Shown here: in pieces, positions 25,052-34,500 of the stretch
Layout of the letters: every line of letters begins with the position of its first letter
Numbering within the stretch: the first letter of the stretch is position 1
Program-made: the position numbers and the translations under genes
The notes under the pieces: model-generated
What the model was told of the DNA's origin: nothing
The model's input: only the letters and a program-made list of their open reading frames with translations
The model's database searches: none
Source: Vibrio harveyi NBRC 15634 = ATCC 14126 = KCTC 12724
GTDB taxonomy: Bacteria; Pseudomonadota; Gammaproteobacteria; Enterobacterales; Vibrionaceae
Reading direction: 5' to 3'
NCBI RefSeq assembly: GCF_001591145.1
Contig: NZ_BCUF01000044.1
Span: 1-50,278, forward strand
DNA length: 50,278 nucleotides

Positions 25052-25887
25052 TAGTGGGCCTCCTGTCGAGACTGCATAAATTCATTTCCTACTTGATGGA
25101 AGCGATACAAAACAAGATCTAAGAATCCATCGAAGCAGTGTTTAACCATTGGGTTTTCAAATATTTGAGTGGCGGGTGCTTTGAAGTACGTGACTCGCCG
25201 ATGGTGATAGAAATCCCGTATAAAAATGTCGAATAAAAGTTGCTTTACCACGGGTTCATGAACCGGAAAGTGGACAACCGCATTCCCCATGACTTGGATG
25301 ATATCGGTGACTAAAAACTTCAGGATAGAGCGCCCCAAATGCCATAAGCTTAGAATCCTAAATTCAGACCTCAGCTCTTGATAAATAAGGTGTCCGACTA
25401 ACATGCCTTTACAGTAATACAGGCGTACCTTACTTGAAGATTCATCAAATTGATTGAGCGTATCTGCCATACCGCCTGGGGTGATTAACTGCTTGTGGAC
25501 TGCATCAATTTGTTGATACTCCGACGCGCTTATTTGATTGAGTGAGCAACTCTTTACATCGGTGACTTGATACTCATAAACAATGTCTTTAAAGCTTAAA
25601 TAAATGTTTTTACTTTGCGAGGCTTTAACGCGCTTATACTCGCTTGAGGTATATTGATATTGCTCACCAATATAATGAGAGAAGGCGAGCCTTTTTAATA
25701 AACTCGGTGTGACTTTTCCGCTTTCCCATTGACTTAATGTAGGTTGATTTAAGCTTTCAAAAGCACTGTAACTCCGTGCTAACTCGTCTGCCAACTGACC
25801 TTGAGTTAAACCTCTCTCCTTTCGAATTGTTGCAACAGCATGCGAAAATTCTAACTTGCTAACCATATATCTACGTCCTGAACTCAT
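25051..25887 (-). CDS. XRE-type HTH protein with a C-terminal domain of unknown identity
   Basis: The 278-residue protein begins with a Cro/C1-type helix-turn-helix (RKERGLTQGQLADELARSYS, with NQPTLSQWESGKVTPSLLKR, about residues 16-65) and continues with about 200 residues that I do not recognise with certainty. The segment VRLYYCKGMLVGHLIYQEL has a GNAT-like flavour, so an acetyltransferase-type fold is possible. It is coupled to the VpsT-like gene by a one-base overlap. Two starts compete: ATG 25887 without a ribosome site and ATG 25866 with AGGA nine bases ahead; the second is plausible and would drop seven residues. Its position between a diguanylate cyclase and a c-di-GMP-responsive factor suggests that it tunes the same circuit. 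Confidence 0.7.
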   Translation of the reverse strand: MSSGRRYMVSKLEFSHAVATIRKERGLTQGQLADELARSYSAFESLNQPTLSQWESGKVTPSLLKRLAFSHYIGEQYQYTSSEYKRVKASQSKNIYLSFKDIVYEYQVTDVKSCSLNQISASEYQQIDAVHKQLITPGGMADTLNQFDESSSKVRLYYCKGMLVGHLIYQELRSEFRILSLWHLGRSILKFLVTDIIQVMGNAVVHFPVHEPVVKQLLFDIFIRDFYHHRRVTYFKAPATQIFENPMVKHCFDGFLDLVLYRFHQVGNEFMQSRQEAH

Positions 25888-25930
25888 TATATTTTTGATT
25901 GCTTGAAACGACTCGGTATGAGTCGCAAAT

Positions 25931-26947
25931 CTATGTTCTTGATCTTTTAGTGAGATACATCATTTGGTCTGCGTGCTGGATTAAGGAATCGCTGCTATTG
26001 CCCTCATAAGGGAAACGTGCAATACCAACACTCAAACCGATGTGAACGTTTTGAAAATGGATAAAAATAGGTGCGCTACACGCTTGGTGCAGCGAAGACT
26101 GAAATTGTTCTAAGTCCTTTGTACTTTCTAGCTCAGGGAGGCAAACAATAAACTCATCACCACCTATCCTTGTTGCGAACTGACCACCACTGAGTAGGTT
26201 TAAAATACGCTGGGCGGTGATTTGTAGTACTTTGTCTCCGGCGTCATGACCGAATTCGTCATTCACCGATTTAAAGCCATCTAAGTCGATATATAACAGA
26301 GTAAACGGTTGAGCTCGTTGTATCTGTTGTTCGATCAACTGATTGCCTTTGAATCGGGAATAACACCCTGTTAGCTCGTCAATCTCGAGCAGTCTTTCTA
26401 GTTTTTCAACTTGTTCATATTGCGTTTGCCAGGCGCTAAACCAATAGCACTCGATGGAGCGCAAGCCTTGGTAAATAAAGAGATTGAACAAGTAAAGAAA
26501 CGTGCTCCGAATGGAGAACTCACTTAAACCCTGTAGTTTAAACAGGTAATTACCTGCGGTTATCAAATCAATGTTAAAGCAGATTGCCATTGATAAGACA
26601 TATGTGAGTGCCGACCAAAATACGCCAAACTCAATCAGGGTTAAAAGGAGATTCACGGTGACTAACGAAGAGAAGAGAAAGTGCCCGCCTAAGAAGTAAT
26701 ACAGGTAAAAAGTGAGGGTGTAGCCGAGGATCAGAGCGATGACAACAGACTGATGCTTTTGCTCGAGTGCAAATGATTTGCCCACCCAAAGGTAGGCAAA
26801 ACAGACCATCGCGGAAAATATATAAGGAAGGTATACAACATAATCAACCCCTCTGATTGCACAAGCGACTAAGGTGATAAGAATCCCAAGACTTGTGGAG
26901 CGCATATAGTAGCGCGTAAAAATTTTGGTGAACTGCGTTCTGTCCAT
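25931..26947 (-). CDS. Membrane diguanylate cyclase (GGDEF)
   Basis: The 338-residue protein has about five or six membrane helices in residues 15-165, then a linker and a GGDEF domain (IDLDGFKSVNDEFGHDAGDK, and GGDEF at residues 262-266). The catalytic GGDEF and the metal-binding Asp are intact, so it should make cyclic di-GMP from two GTP. The RxxD inhibitory site normally five residues before GGDEF is missing (SGGQ is there), so product inhibition through the I-site is not expected. No EAL domain follows. It is 43 bp upstream of the HTH fusion gene and VpsT-like gene on the same strand, so the three probably form one signalling operon. The input signal sensed by the membrane part is unknown. 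Confidence 0.88.
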   Translation of the reverse strand: MDRTQFTKIFTRYYMRSTSLGILITLVACAIRGVDYVVYLPYIFSAMVCFAYLWVGKSFALEQKHQSVVIALILGYTLTFYLYYFLGGHFLFSSLVTVNLLLTLIEFGVFWSALTYVLSMAICFNIDLITAGNYLFKLQGLSEFSIRSTFLYLFNLFIYQGLRSIECYWFSAWQTQYEQVEKLERLLEIDELTGCYSRFKGNQLIEQQIQRAQPFTLLYIDLDGFKSVNDEFGHDAGDKVLQITAQRILNLLSGGQFATRIGGDEFIVCLPELESTKDLEQFQSSLHQACSAPIFIHFQNVHIGLSVGIARFPYEGNSSDSLIQHADQMMYLTKRSRT

Positions 26948-27319
26948 AGTTATGTCTCAAAGGAACAGCAAATAATGGGCAGTCAGAGAGAGGATTCTGT
27001 ATGGGTTGAGTGTGGATGGAGGACGAGAGAAACATAGAACCAGCCCCGCATAAATAAGGAAATGCGAGGCGCATATGCTTTTTCGGGCGTTTTTCTCGTC
27101 TGCAAGCGACACTGCATTTCATATAGTTGCTCGATACCTACTGCCGTTTTTATAAACTATTCTATGAGGCGGGGTTGCATAAAACTATACGGTTTTCGGG
27201 AAAATGCTCCGATCTCAATATGTCCGCGTAAAAAGTGCGTTAACCGGTAAATTATTGAGGAAAAACTAGTACTTAAGTACTATGCGGGGTGATGAAAATG
27301 AGTCTTAAGTTTGAGATGT
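26948..27319. other. Intergenic region without recognised content
   Basis: The 372 bp upstream of the diguanylate cyclase contains only a 62-codon plus-strand ORF (27062-27250) without ribosome site or recognisable composition. The promoter of the signalling operon should lie here, but I cannot place it. Confidence 0.4.
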
Positions 27320-27580
27320 CTACTTGAGTTTTTGGTGGATACGGTAACCTATTGCATAACCAAGATAGAATAAGGCTGCAAGGGTAATAAACGCAGAAAT
27401 GTAGGCAAACAAGTGATTCAGCCCTAAGCCGAATGACAGGGTAAAAGCAATGCCATTCACGGCTTCCATTGGGATCTTGTACCAAGAGGCGTGTACGGTC
27501 GAACCAAAAAGAATAAGGGTTCCGATTAAAAAGAGGGTGCCAATTGAAAGGCCAACCCATCTGCTGCTGTTCATGTTCAT
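27320..27580 (-). CDS. Small inner-membrane protein, unknown
   Basis: The 86-residue protein (start MNMNSSRWVG) has two hydrophobic helices, about residues 8-26 (VGLSIGTLFLIGTLILFG) and 52-74 (HLFAYISAFITLAALFYLGY), and a short basic end (RIHQKLK). A longer frame from 27658 would add residues of poor quality with no ribosome site, so I use ATG 27580; ATG 27574 is equally possible. I recognise no family. It lies downstream of gltS on the same strand, behind the gltS terminator, so it has its own promoter or relies on read-through. Confidence 0.65.
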   Translation of the reverse strand: MNMNSSRWVGLSIGTLFLIGTLILFGSTVHASWYKIPMEAVNGIAFTLSFGLGLNHLFAYISAFITLAALFYLGYAIGYRIHQKLK

Positions 27581-27676
27581 CTCAAGAGTTACAGAGTTCG
27601 TAACAAAATATTTCAAGGTCAACATTATACAACTTAGTGAGGGGGGAAGTGGTAGCAATATTTGCTTGAATAAAGC

Positions 27677-27700
27677 AAGAGAACACCGAAGTGTCCTCTT
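27677..27700 (-). terminator. Terminator of gltS
   Basis: On the minus strand AAGAGGACAC-TTCG-GTGTTCTCTT folds into a 10 bp stem with one G-U pair and a UUCG tetraloop. It lies 21 bp after the gltS stop codon. The following T run is short. Confidence 0.65.
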
Positions 27701-27721
27701 TTTAACCAGATGGCGTTTTAA

Positions 27722-28948
27722 TTATCCAATCCAATTGATGAAGTATGGAATGATCAGTGCGTTGGCTAAGTCGATAAAAAACGCACAGACTAAAGGCACG
27801 ATGATAAACGCTTGGTGAGAGTTACCGTACTTCTGTGCGACTGCCGACATATTTGCCATCGCCGTTGGAGTGGAACCAAGAGAAATTCCACCAAAACCAG
27901 AACAAACCACCGCCGCATCGTAGTTTTTTCCCATCAAAGGGAAAACGACAAAAATCGCGATACAAATAGCGACAAGAAACTGTGCGCCAAGAATGATGAA
28001 AATCGGTCCTGCCAAATCCACCAAAGCCCATAGTTGCATACTCATCAGTGACATCGCCAAAAATGCTCCTAACGCCATATCTGCGATCAATGCAACCGCG
28101 GGTTTTCTAGCCGGCCAGCGCGTTCCTGTTAGGCGCGGGTAAGAAGCAGGAATCAGGTTAGAAATCAGAATACCAGCAAACAGACAAGTTACGAACAATG
28201 GCAGCTCTAACCCTAAACTGCTGACGCCTTCATTCAAGATTGCACCTAAGATAATACATACATGAATCGCTAACATCGCGTCTAAAAAGTCATAGGCATT
28301 GATCGAGGGTTGAGGCTCATCTTGCGCGGTACCGACATCCATCTCTTCAACTTTCGCGGGTTTGAGGTTGTGTTTGTTGATCAGGTACTTAGCAATAGGT
28401 CCTCCCATCAAGCTTGCTAAGATCAAACCGAATGTCGCACTAGCGATACCGATTTCCATGGCGGTATTTAGGTCAAAAATTTCAGCAATTCTTGGTGACC
28501 AAGCGATAGCAGTGCCATGCCCACCAATTAATGAGACTGTGCCACTTAGCAAGCCAACCGCTTCTGGTTGACCGAGCATGGTGGCGATTCCGATACCAGT
28601 AAGGTTTTGAATCAACATATAGCCGATGGTGACCGAAAGCAGAATTAATAAAGGCTTTCCCCCTTTAAACAGATCTTGCAAGCTTGCGTTAATGCCGATG
28701 GTGGTAAAGAAATACACTAAGAGTAGGTCACGAGTCGCGAGATCGAATTGGACATCAATTTGGGTAACGTAATGAATCACCGCAAACAGTACGGACACCA
28801 AAATACCGCCAGAAACCGGTTCTGGAATACTGAACTCTTTGAGGAAAGTGCTCGCTTGCGTTAATCGCCTACCTAAGAATAAAACGATGATTCCAAGAGT
28901 CACCGCGAGAAAGGATTCGACTTGTAATACACCGTCGACAAAGTTCAT
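27722..28948 (-). CDS. gltS: Sodium/glutamate symporter GltS
   Basis: The 408-residue integral membrane protein belongs to the ESS (glutamate:Na+ symporter) family. Two inverted halves each carry a Gly-rich re-entrant region (LSGTVSLIGGHGTAIAWSPR in the first half, VVCSGFGGISLGSTPTAMAN in the second), both diagnostic for GltS. It imports L-glutamate with sodium across the inner membrane. The start is ATG 28948, five bases behind AGGAG; a GTG two codons earlier overlaps that ribosome site and is not used. The gene is monocistronic with its own terminator. Length and motifs are normal. Confidence 0.93.
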   Translation of the reverse strand: MNFVDGVLQVESFLAVTLGIIVLFLGRRLTQASTFLKEFSIPEPVSGGILVSVLFAVIHYVTQIDVQFDLATRDLLLVYFFTTIGINASLQDLFKGGKPLLILLSVTIGYMLIQNLTGIGIATMLGQPEAVGLLSGTVSLIGGHGTAIAWSPRIAEIFDLNTAMEIGIASATFGLILASLMGGPIAKYLINKHNLKPAKVEEMDVGTAQDEPQPSINAYDFLDAMLAIHVCIILGAILNEGVSSLGLELPLFVTCLFAGILISNLIPASYPRLTGTRWPARKPAVALIADMALGAFLAMSLMSMQLWALVDLAGPIFIILGAQFLVAICIAIFVVFPLMGKNYDAAVVCSGFGGISLGSTPTAMANMSAVAQKYGNSHQAFIIVPLVCAFFIDLANALIIPYFINWIG

Positions 28949-29099
28949 AACCACTCCTGTTCTAATAAAACATGATGAGAGAATTAATCGGTACGTTTAC
29001 CTCTAAACATACTGACATGTTTGAATGACATCCAGTTGCATACTAATGAATTTGAACCAAGTCGGATTACTCTGAGCATGGTATTCCCATGACAGATAG

Positions 29100-29145
29100 A
29101 AAAGAGGAGTGATACAAGGCTGCGTTAACCTATGCATGACTCCTC
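29100..29145 (-). terminator. Terminator of the DsbB-like operon
   Basis: On the minus strand GAGGAGTCATGCATAGG pairs imperfectly with CCTTGTATCACTCCTC (seven perfect outer pairs) and is followed by TTTTCTATC. It lies about 23 bp after the stop codon of the DsbB-like gene. Confidence 0.6.
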
Positions 29146-29167
29146 GTCGAATCAGCTCAAAAAGCCC

Positions 29168-29707
29168 CTAATTAAATAGCCAGTAGCTTTCTGGGTTATC
29201 AGGGCATTGGTATGGACCACACTCGGCAAATGTACCGATGGCATTAAGTGCGACAACGGAGATAGCCAACAGGCAAGCAATTCGACCAAGGTTGCTCATT
29301 TGGTAAGGTTCCGGTGACTCTTCTTTACTGGTGAGCATAAGGATGACCGCCACCGCAAATATAGTCGCGACGAACAAGACAAACGCCCAAGTGTAATAAT
29401 GCATACCTAAGATAGGGCTACCATAACCAGGCGTTCCCGGAATGACATGCAGTGAGACTTGTCTTAGCGATGTGGCTACGCCATAAAGTGCGCCAATTAG
29501 AACCACGCCATAATGTCGAGCGTGCGGACCGTAAACCACATTCAATAGAAAGCCGAACATGATCATGACAAAGCCAATGCGTTGTAACAGACACAATGGG
29601 CAAGGCAGTTCATTGAGTACAAATTGCAGAACAAAACCAATTAACAACACGGCGGTCATGCCGAGTAATCCGAGGGTATTGAGTAAAGCCAAATAGTTGC
29701 GATTCAT
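29168..29707 (-). CDS. DsbB-like disulfide/quinone membrane oxidoreductase
   Basis: The 179-residue protein has four or five membrane helices and the DsbB active-site CPLC (Cys 36 and Cys 39) in the first periplasmic loop, followed by LLQRIGF as in DsbB. Classical DsbB has a second Cys pair in the second periplasmic loop that talks to DsbA. Here that loop (about residues 85-105) has no Cys, and a pair appears at the extreme C-terminus instead (ECGPYQCP, Cys 163 and 168). It is therefore a variant that may pass electrons differently. ATG 29707 (MNRNYLALLN) is used; an upstream extension in the same frame reads through the small gene at 29719-29874 and is unlikely. It is coupled to that gene with 11 bp between them. 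Confidence 0.82.
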   Translation of the reverse strand: MNRNYLALLNTLGLLGMTAVLLIGFVLQFVLNELPCPLCLLQRIGFVMIMFGFLLNVVYGPHARHYGVVLIGALYGVATSLRQVSLHVIPGTPGYGSPILGMHYYTWAFVLFVATIFAVAVILMLTSKEESPEPYQMSNLGRIACLLAISVVALNAIGTFAECGPYQCPDNPESYWLFN

Positions 29708-29718
29708 ATCAACGCCCC

Positions 29719-29874
29719 CTACAACAAAATAGCTAGAGGGTCGGTTGCATGGTGGTTGAACCAATACAGCCCAATGATCACGGAGGAAGCAAAGAAGGCA
29801 TAACCCATCGCTTTCTTGCCTAAAAATGCACTGAGCATCGCGATTAACAATAGTACAAAAATTAGTGTCATCAT
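29719..29874 (-). CDS. 51-residue membrane protein, DUF5993-like
   Basis: A short ORF starts MMTLIFVLLLIAMLSAFLGK and ends with the motif YWFNHHATDPLAILL. It has two hydrophobic segments separated by a Lys-rich turn. The WF-HHATD-L ending is what I remember of the DUF5993 family, whose genes are commonly found beside DsbB-like genes, as here. AAGGAAGGAA lies about nine bases before the first ATG. Eleven bp separate its stop from the DsbB-like start, so it is the first gene of a two-gene operon. It probably assists or modulates the disulfide-forming protein in the inner membrane, but no function is established that I know of. Confidence 0.75.
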   Translation of the reverse strand: MMTLIFVLLLIAMLSAFLGKKAMGYAFFASSVIIGLYWFNHHATDPLAILL

Positions 29875-29950
29875 GAGGGAGTTCCTTCCTTACTCTCTGA
29901 TTTCAATCCTTTTAACTATAGGAAATGCGTATCAATGCGCGACTTTATAT

Positions 29951-30003
29951 AAAAAAAGAGGAGAGGGCAGATTCGAGGTCCCAGATGAATCTGATCCTCT
30001 CCC
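29951..30003 (-). terminator. Terminator of the tripartite RND operon
   Basis: On the minus strand GGAGAGGATCAGATTC pairs with GAATCTGCCCTCTCC through two stem segments around a mismatch. It is followed by TCTTTTTTTATATA. It lies 25 bp after the outer-membrane factor gene. Confidence 0.8.
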
Positions 30004-30027
30004 CAAAACCGTTTTTACAAAAACGCG

Positions 30028-31521
30028 TTACTTACCGTCTTGTTTTGGTGGTTGTTCCAACGCCCAGTCACCGCCTAATGATTTATAGAGTGCGACGGTA
30101 ACTTGTGCCGTTTGCAATTTGGCAGCAAGCTGACGGTCTTGCATCATGCGTTTTTGTCGCTGTGCATCAAGGACGGATAAGTGATCGATTAAACCTGCGC
30201 GATAGAGTGATTTCGCTTTGCTGACCGCGTTGTCCGTTGCCTCCAGCGCTTCTTCAATTCGGCGTTGGTTCTCTTGGCTTCTTCCGTAAGCAAATAGGGT
30301 CGAGTCTACTTCTGTAAATGCGGAATCAACGGCGTGTTGGTAAGCCAAGGTGGCGGATTCAAAACGAGCTTGGTTGATTTTCTCTAACGCTTCACCACGA
30401 CCTCCGTCAAATACATTCCAACTGATACCTGCTGAGCCTACCCAGCCAAATGAATCACTACTGAATAAGTCATCAAAGCTAGACGCTGAAACACCTGGCG
30501 CCCCTGTTAGGAAGAACTTCGGATATTGATTGGCCACACTGGCTGCGAGTTCTTCATTGATGGCAGCCATTTCACGTTCCGCAATGCGGATATCTGGTCG
30601 ACGCTGCAACAGGTCAGAAGGCAGCCCAATCGGTACCACATTTTGCATGGTAGGTACTGTTTGTGTCTGAGCGAGTCGTATCTCGACTTTCGATAAAGGC
30701 TCACCAAGTAGTACCGCAATGCGATGCTTGTGCACTTGTTGTGCGATTTCCAATTGAGGGATGATGGATTCCATTGCTGCCAATGTTGCTTTAGCTTGGG
30801 CTAAATCGAGCTCGGAACCGTAACCACTGCGAACCACCTTTTCGACCAAATCCATGGTTTTTTGTTGGTCCTCTAGGTTGGATGTTGCCAACGCGAGACG
30901 TTCTGTTGCACCTTGATATTGTAAGTAGTTGTGGATCAAATCAGCGGTGAGCAATGTGGTGAGCCCACTCTGATAGATTTCAGCTTGTTCTACACGAATC
31001 TTTGCCGCATTAGATTGACGCTCAAGACGCCCAAATAAGTCCACTTCCCATGCGATGCTTGCACCAGCAAAAACGCCATCATGTTGATTATCTAATAGTG
31101 TCGTGTTGCCAATCTGTGGCGGTAAACCTGCTGCTGAATCACCAATCGGATTGAGTGCAGGACCCAGCAGAGAATCATTTTTGCTCAGTTGGTAGTTGAA
31201 GTAACCCGCGCCAATATTGACGGTTGGTACTTTGAATGACTCTACAACGGTTTTGTAGTTCTCAGCCATCTTGATGCGCTCTGCTGCCACTCGTAACGGG
31301 ATGTTTTGGCTTTGCATATCAAGGACTAAATCGTTCAGCGTCGGATCATTAAATTCCGTCCACCAAAAGGCTTCTTTTTCGCTAACCTGGCTGACGTTGC
31401 TTTGCTCAGCATGAAGATAGGTTTCAGCCATACTTGTGGTTGGCGCTTGGTAGTCGGGACCAACAGCGCAACCGGATAAACTCATTGCCAATACAAGTGG
31501 CGCAAGAACGAACTTTTTCAT
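30028..31521 (-). CDS. Outer-membrane efflux lipoprotein (OprM/NodT type)
   Basis: The 497-residue outer-membrane factor has a lipoprotein signal (MKKFVLAPLVLAMSLSGC, Cys 18) followed by AVGPDYQAP, the usual start of the NodT/OprM group. Two repeated OEP domains contain long coiled-coil helices (KVVRSGYGSELDLAQAKATL and KSLYRAGLIDHLSVLDAQRQ, each with the family's short loop before a helix). Trimers form the channel through the outer membrane. It is the last gene of an adaptor-permease-channel operon with only 2 bp between it and the permease, so this system is self-sufficient, unlike the other two RND operons in the window. Confidence 0.92.
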   Translation of the reverse strand: MKKFVLAPLVLAMSLSGCAVGPDYQAPTTSMAETYLHAEQSNVSQVSEKEAFWWTEFNDPTLNDLVLDMQSQNIPLRVAAERIKMAENYKTVVESFKVPTVNIGAGYFNYQLSKNDSLLGPALNPIGDSAAGLPPQIGNTTLLDNQHDGVFAGASIAWEVDLFGRLERQSNAAKIRVEQAEIYQSGLTTLLTADLIHNYLQYQGATERLALATSNLEDQQKTMDLVEKVVRSGYGSELDLAQAKATLAAMESIIPQLEIAQQVHKHRIAVLLGEPLSKVEIRLAQTQTVPTMQNVVPIGLPSDLLQRRPDIRIAEREMAAINEELAASVANQYPKFFLTGAPGVSASSFDDLFSSDSFGWVGSAGISWNVFDGGRGEALEKINQARFESATLAYQHAVDSAFTEVDSTLFAYGRSQENQRRIEEALEATDNAVSKAKSLYRAGLIDHLSVLDAQRQKRMMQDRQLAAKLQTAQVTVALYKSLGGDWALEQPPKQDGK

Positions 31522-31523
31522 GA

Positions 31524-34500
31524 TTACGCCTCCTTCAGTTTGGCGTCAGTGTGGGTTGTTTGTGGCTTTTCTTTGTATGCCAAGCGATACAGTGCCGGCA
31601 TGATGAACAATGACAATACTGTCGCTGCTGCCAAGCCACCGATAATGGTTGCTGCCATTTGGTCGAACAATAGGTCTGACAGCAGCGGAATCATTCCAAG
31701 GGCTGTTGTTAATGCACCCATAGAAATCGCCATCGTTCGGTTGACGGTAGCCTCCTTAATGGCATCGACTAATGCGCGTCCATTTGCTCGCTCTAGTTCG
31801 ATTTGATCCATCAATACAATGCCATTTTTAATGATCATCCCAGTCAGCGTTACCGCACCAATCAATGCCATAAAACCGAATGGTTTATCAAAGCCAAGCA
31901 AAGCAAAGGTTGCGCCCGTTGCGGCCAATGGCAAAGTCGCAAAAATGATGATTGGTTGTTTAAAGCCGTTAAACATCGCGACCAAAATGATCACCATAAT
32001 TAACATCGCTTTCGGTAATTGCTTGAAGATATCCGTAACAGCTTTGTGCTCGTCGTAGAACTCTCCACCCCATTCCAAGCTGTAGCCCGCAGGAAGGTGA
32101 ATGGCTTCAATCTGATCTTTCACAGCATTTCTTACTGTCGCAGGTGTCGAGTGACGTGCGACACCCGCTTGCGCAGTGATGGTTTTTACTCGGTTACGAC
32201 GCCAAATCATGCTCTCTTCTGGTACTAACTCAAAGCCATCAACCACCTGACCAAGAGGTACGCTGTGCATGCCCAGTAGTGAACGTACAGGTAATGTTTC
32301 CAGTGACGCCATGTTTTGAGAAGTGCCACGCAGTTGAATTGGAATGAGCTCATCATTGAGATTCATCTGTCCCAAAGGCATGCCGTCAGAAGCACGTTTC
32401 AAAGCAAAGGCGATGTCCGCACGGTTGATACCAGCTTGACGCATTTTGTCTTGATTGATGATGGGTTTGAGAACCTTGCTCTCTTGGCGCCAGTCATCAC
32501 GAACGTATTTTGCATCAGGATGAGTAGCAAAAATGGCTTTTGCTTGATCCGCTAGCTGATGCAGTACTACTTCATCTGGACCAGAGAAGCGAGCTTCGAC
32601 TGCGTATTTGTCCGAGGTTGCGAGCTTCAGCGCTCTAAAGCGGGGCTCTGCGTCCGGGAATGTGTTCTGCAGCCATTTATCACCACGTTCAACAAGTTGG
32701 CTGATGCCTGCGTAATCCTTGGTATTAATTAAAATCTGACCATATGCGGGATCAAACGGTTCGGGTTCTACAGTCACAGAGAATCGAGGTGCACTTGCGC
32801 CCATGTAGCTAGAAATACTTTCTACTTCAGGTTGCTTGAGCAGCCACTGTTCGACTTTGCGCATGTCTGCTGAGGTTTGCTCAATCTTGGCGCCATTTGG
32901 TAGCCAGTAATCTAGGAACACGATAGGGCGATCCGATTGTGGGATGAAGTTTACCGCTACATAGGGCACGGCAAATGCAGTCACTAAAATCAGCGGAATC
33001 AATGCCGTCAGTGCTTTCATCGGATTGTCGACTGTCCAAAACACTAATTGCTTGTATCGGCTTGGTTTGGCATCTTCATCCGCGGGTGTTGGTTTGATGA
33101 ACATCCAACACATCAATACGGTGAAGGTCATGGCTACCAGCCAAGACAGTAGCAGCGATGAAGCAACAATGTAGAATACTGAACCAGCAAATTCAGCCGA
33201 GTCGGTTTTCGAAAACAATACTGGGCTTGCACCCATGATGGCGATGATGGTGGCACCAAGTAGTGGTACCGCCGTTTCCTTGACTGAATCAATAGCAGCA
33301 CGAGTGCGCTCAATGCCTTTGCTCAGCTTCACGATCATCATGTCAGTGATCACGATGGCATTATCTACCAACATGCCTAGCGCAAGGATGAAGGTACCTA
33401 GCGAGACACGATGCAAATCAATTCCCGCGATGTTCATGTAAATCAACGTGAGCAAGATTGTTAGCAACAAGCTTGAGCCAACAATCGTTGCGCTTTTAAA
33501 ACCCATGAAGACCAGCAGCACCACGAATACGATACCGACACTTTCCAGTAGGTTGCCCACGAAGTCATCAATGGCTTTTTGTACTTCCTCTGGCTGATAA
33601 GCGACGGTAGAAATATCGACGCCGAGCGGCAATGTTTGCTCGTAGTTATGGATAATGTCACGAATGGTATCGCCCAGTGACACAACGTTAATGCCTTCAA
33701 CAGGACTCACCGCCAAAGTCACGGCAGGTTGACCATTAAATCGACTTTCTGTCAGCGCGGGAGTTTGGTATCCCATACTCACTTCGGCGATGTCACCTAA
33801 GCGAATTAGACCTGTGCCTAGTTCACTTACGCCACCTTTGATCACCAAGTTGCGAATATCGTCTAGTGATTGAAACTCGCTGGTTTGCGTGATGCGAATA
33901 CGCTCGGTTCCTGCATCGAATTTCCCCGCTTCAAAGGTCATGTTTTGTGTGCTGAGCTGGTTCCACACTTGCGCAACAGATAAGCCGTATTGTGCTAAAC
34001 GTTCATCAGGCATATCGATGTGCACGACACGCGGCTGTACGCCGTGAAGTTCGATCTTTTTGATGCCTTTTACTGCCTTAATTTGGCGCTGAAGCTCTTC
34101 TGCATAACGACGTAATTCTTCTGGTACTGCGTCTTCACTGTGGATCGAGAAAAGCATGCCGTACACTTCAGAAAACTCATCTTGAACTATGCTGATTTGT
34201 GCCGTAGAAGGCAGTTGTAGCTTCACGTCGTTCACTTTACGTCGCAGTAAGTCCCATTGCTGAGGCAACGCTTTTGAATTGAGACTCTCTTTCAAATCGA
34301 CAAATACCATCGACATTCCAGGACGAGACAATGAACGTAATCGGTTCAGTTCTGCCATTTCCTGCAGCTTAGTCTCAATAGTATCGGTCACTTGCTGTTC
34401 GACTTCTTGAGCCGATGCTCCCGGATACAAGGTCACCACGACAGCGGTTTTAACGGTAAAGCTTGGGTCTTCTAATTTCCCTAGGTCGAAGTAGGAGTAA

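Noticed and set aside
27062..27250. 62-codon plus-strand ORF upstream of the diguanylate cyclase
   Set aside because: No ribosome site, no domain, atypical Cys/Arg-rich composition; likely chance.
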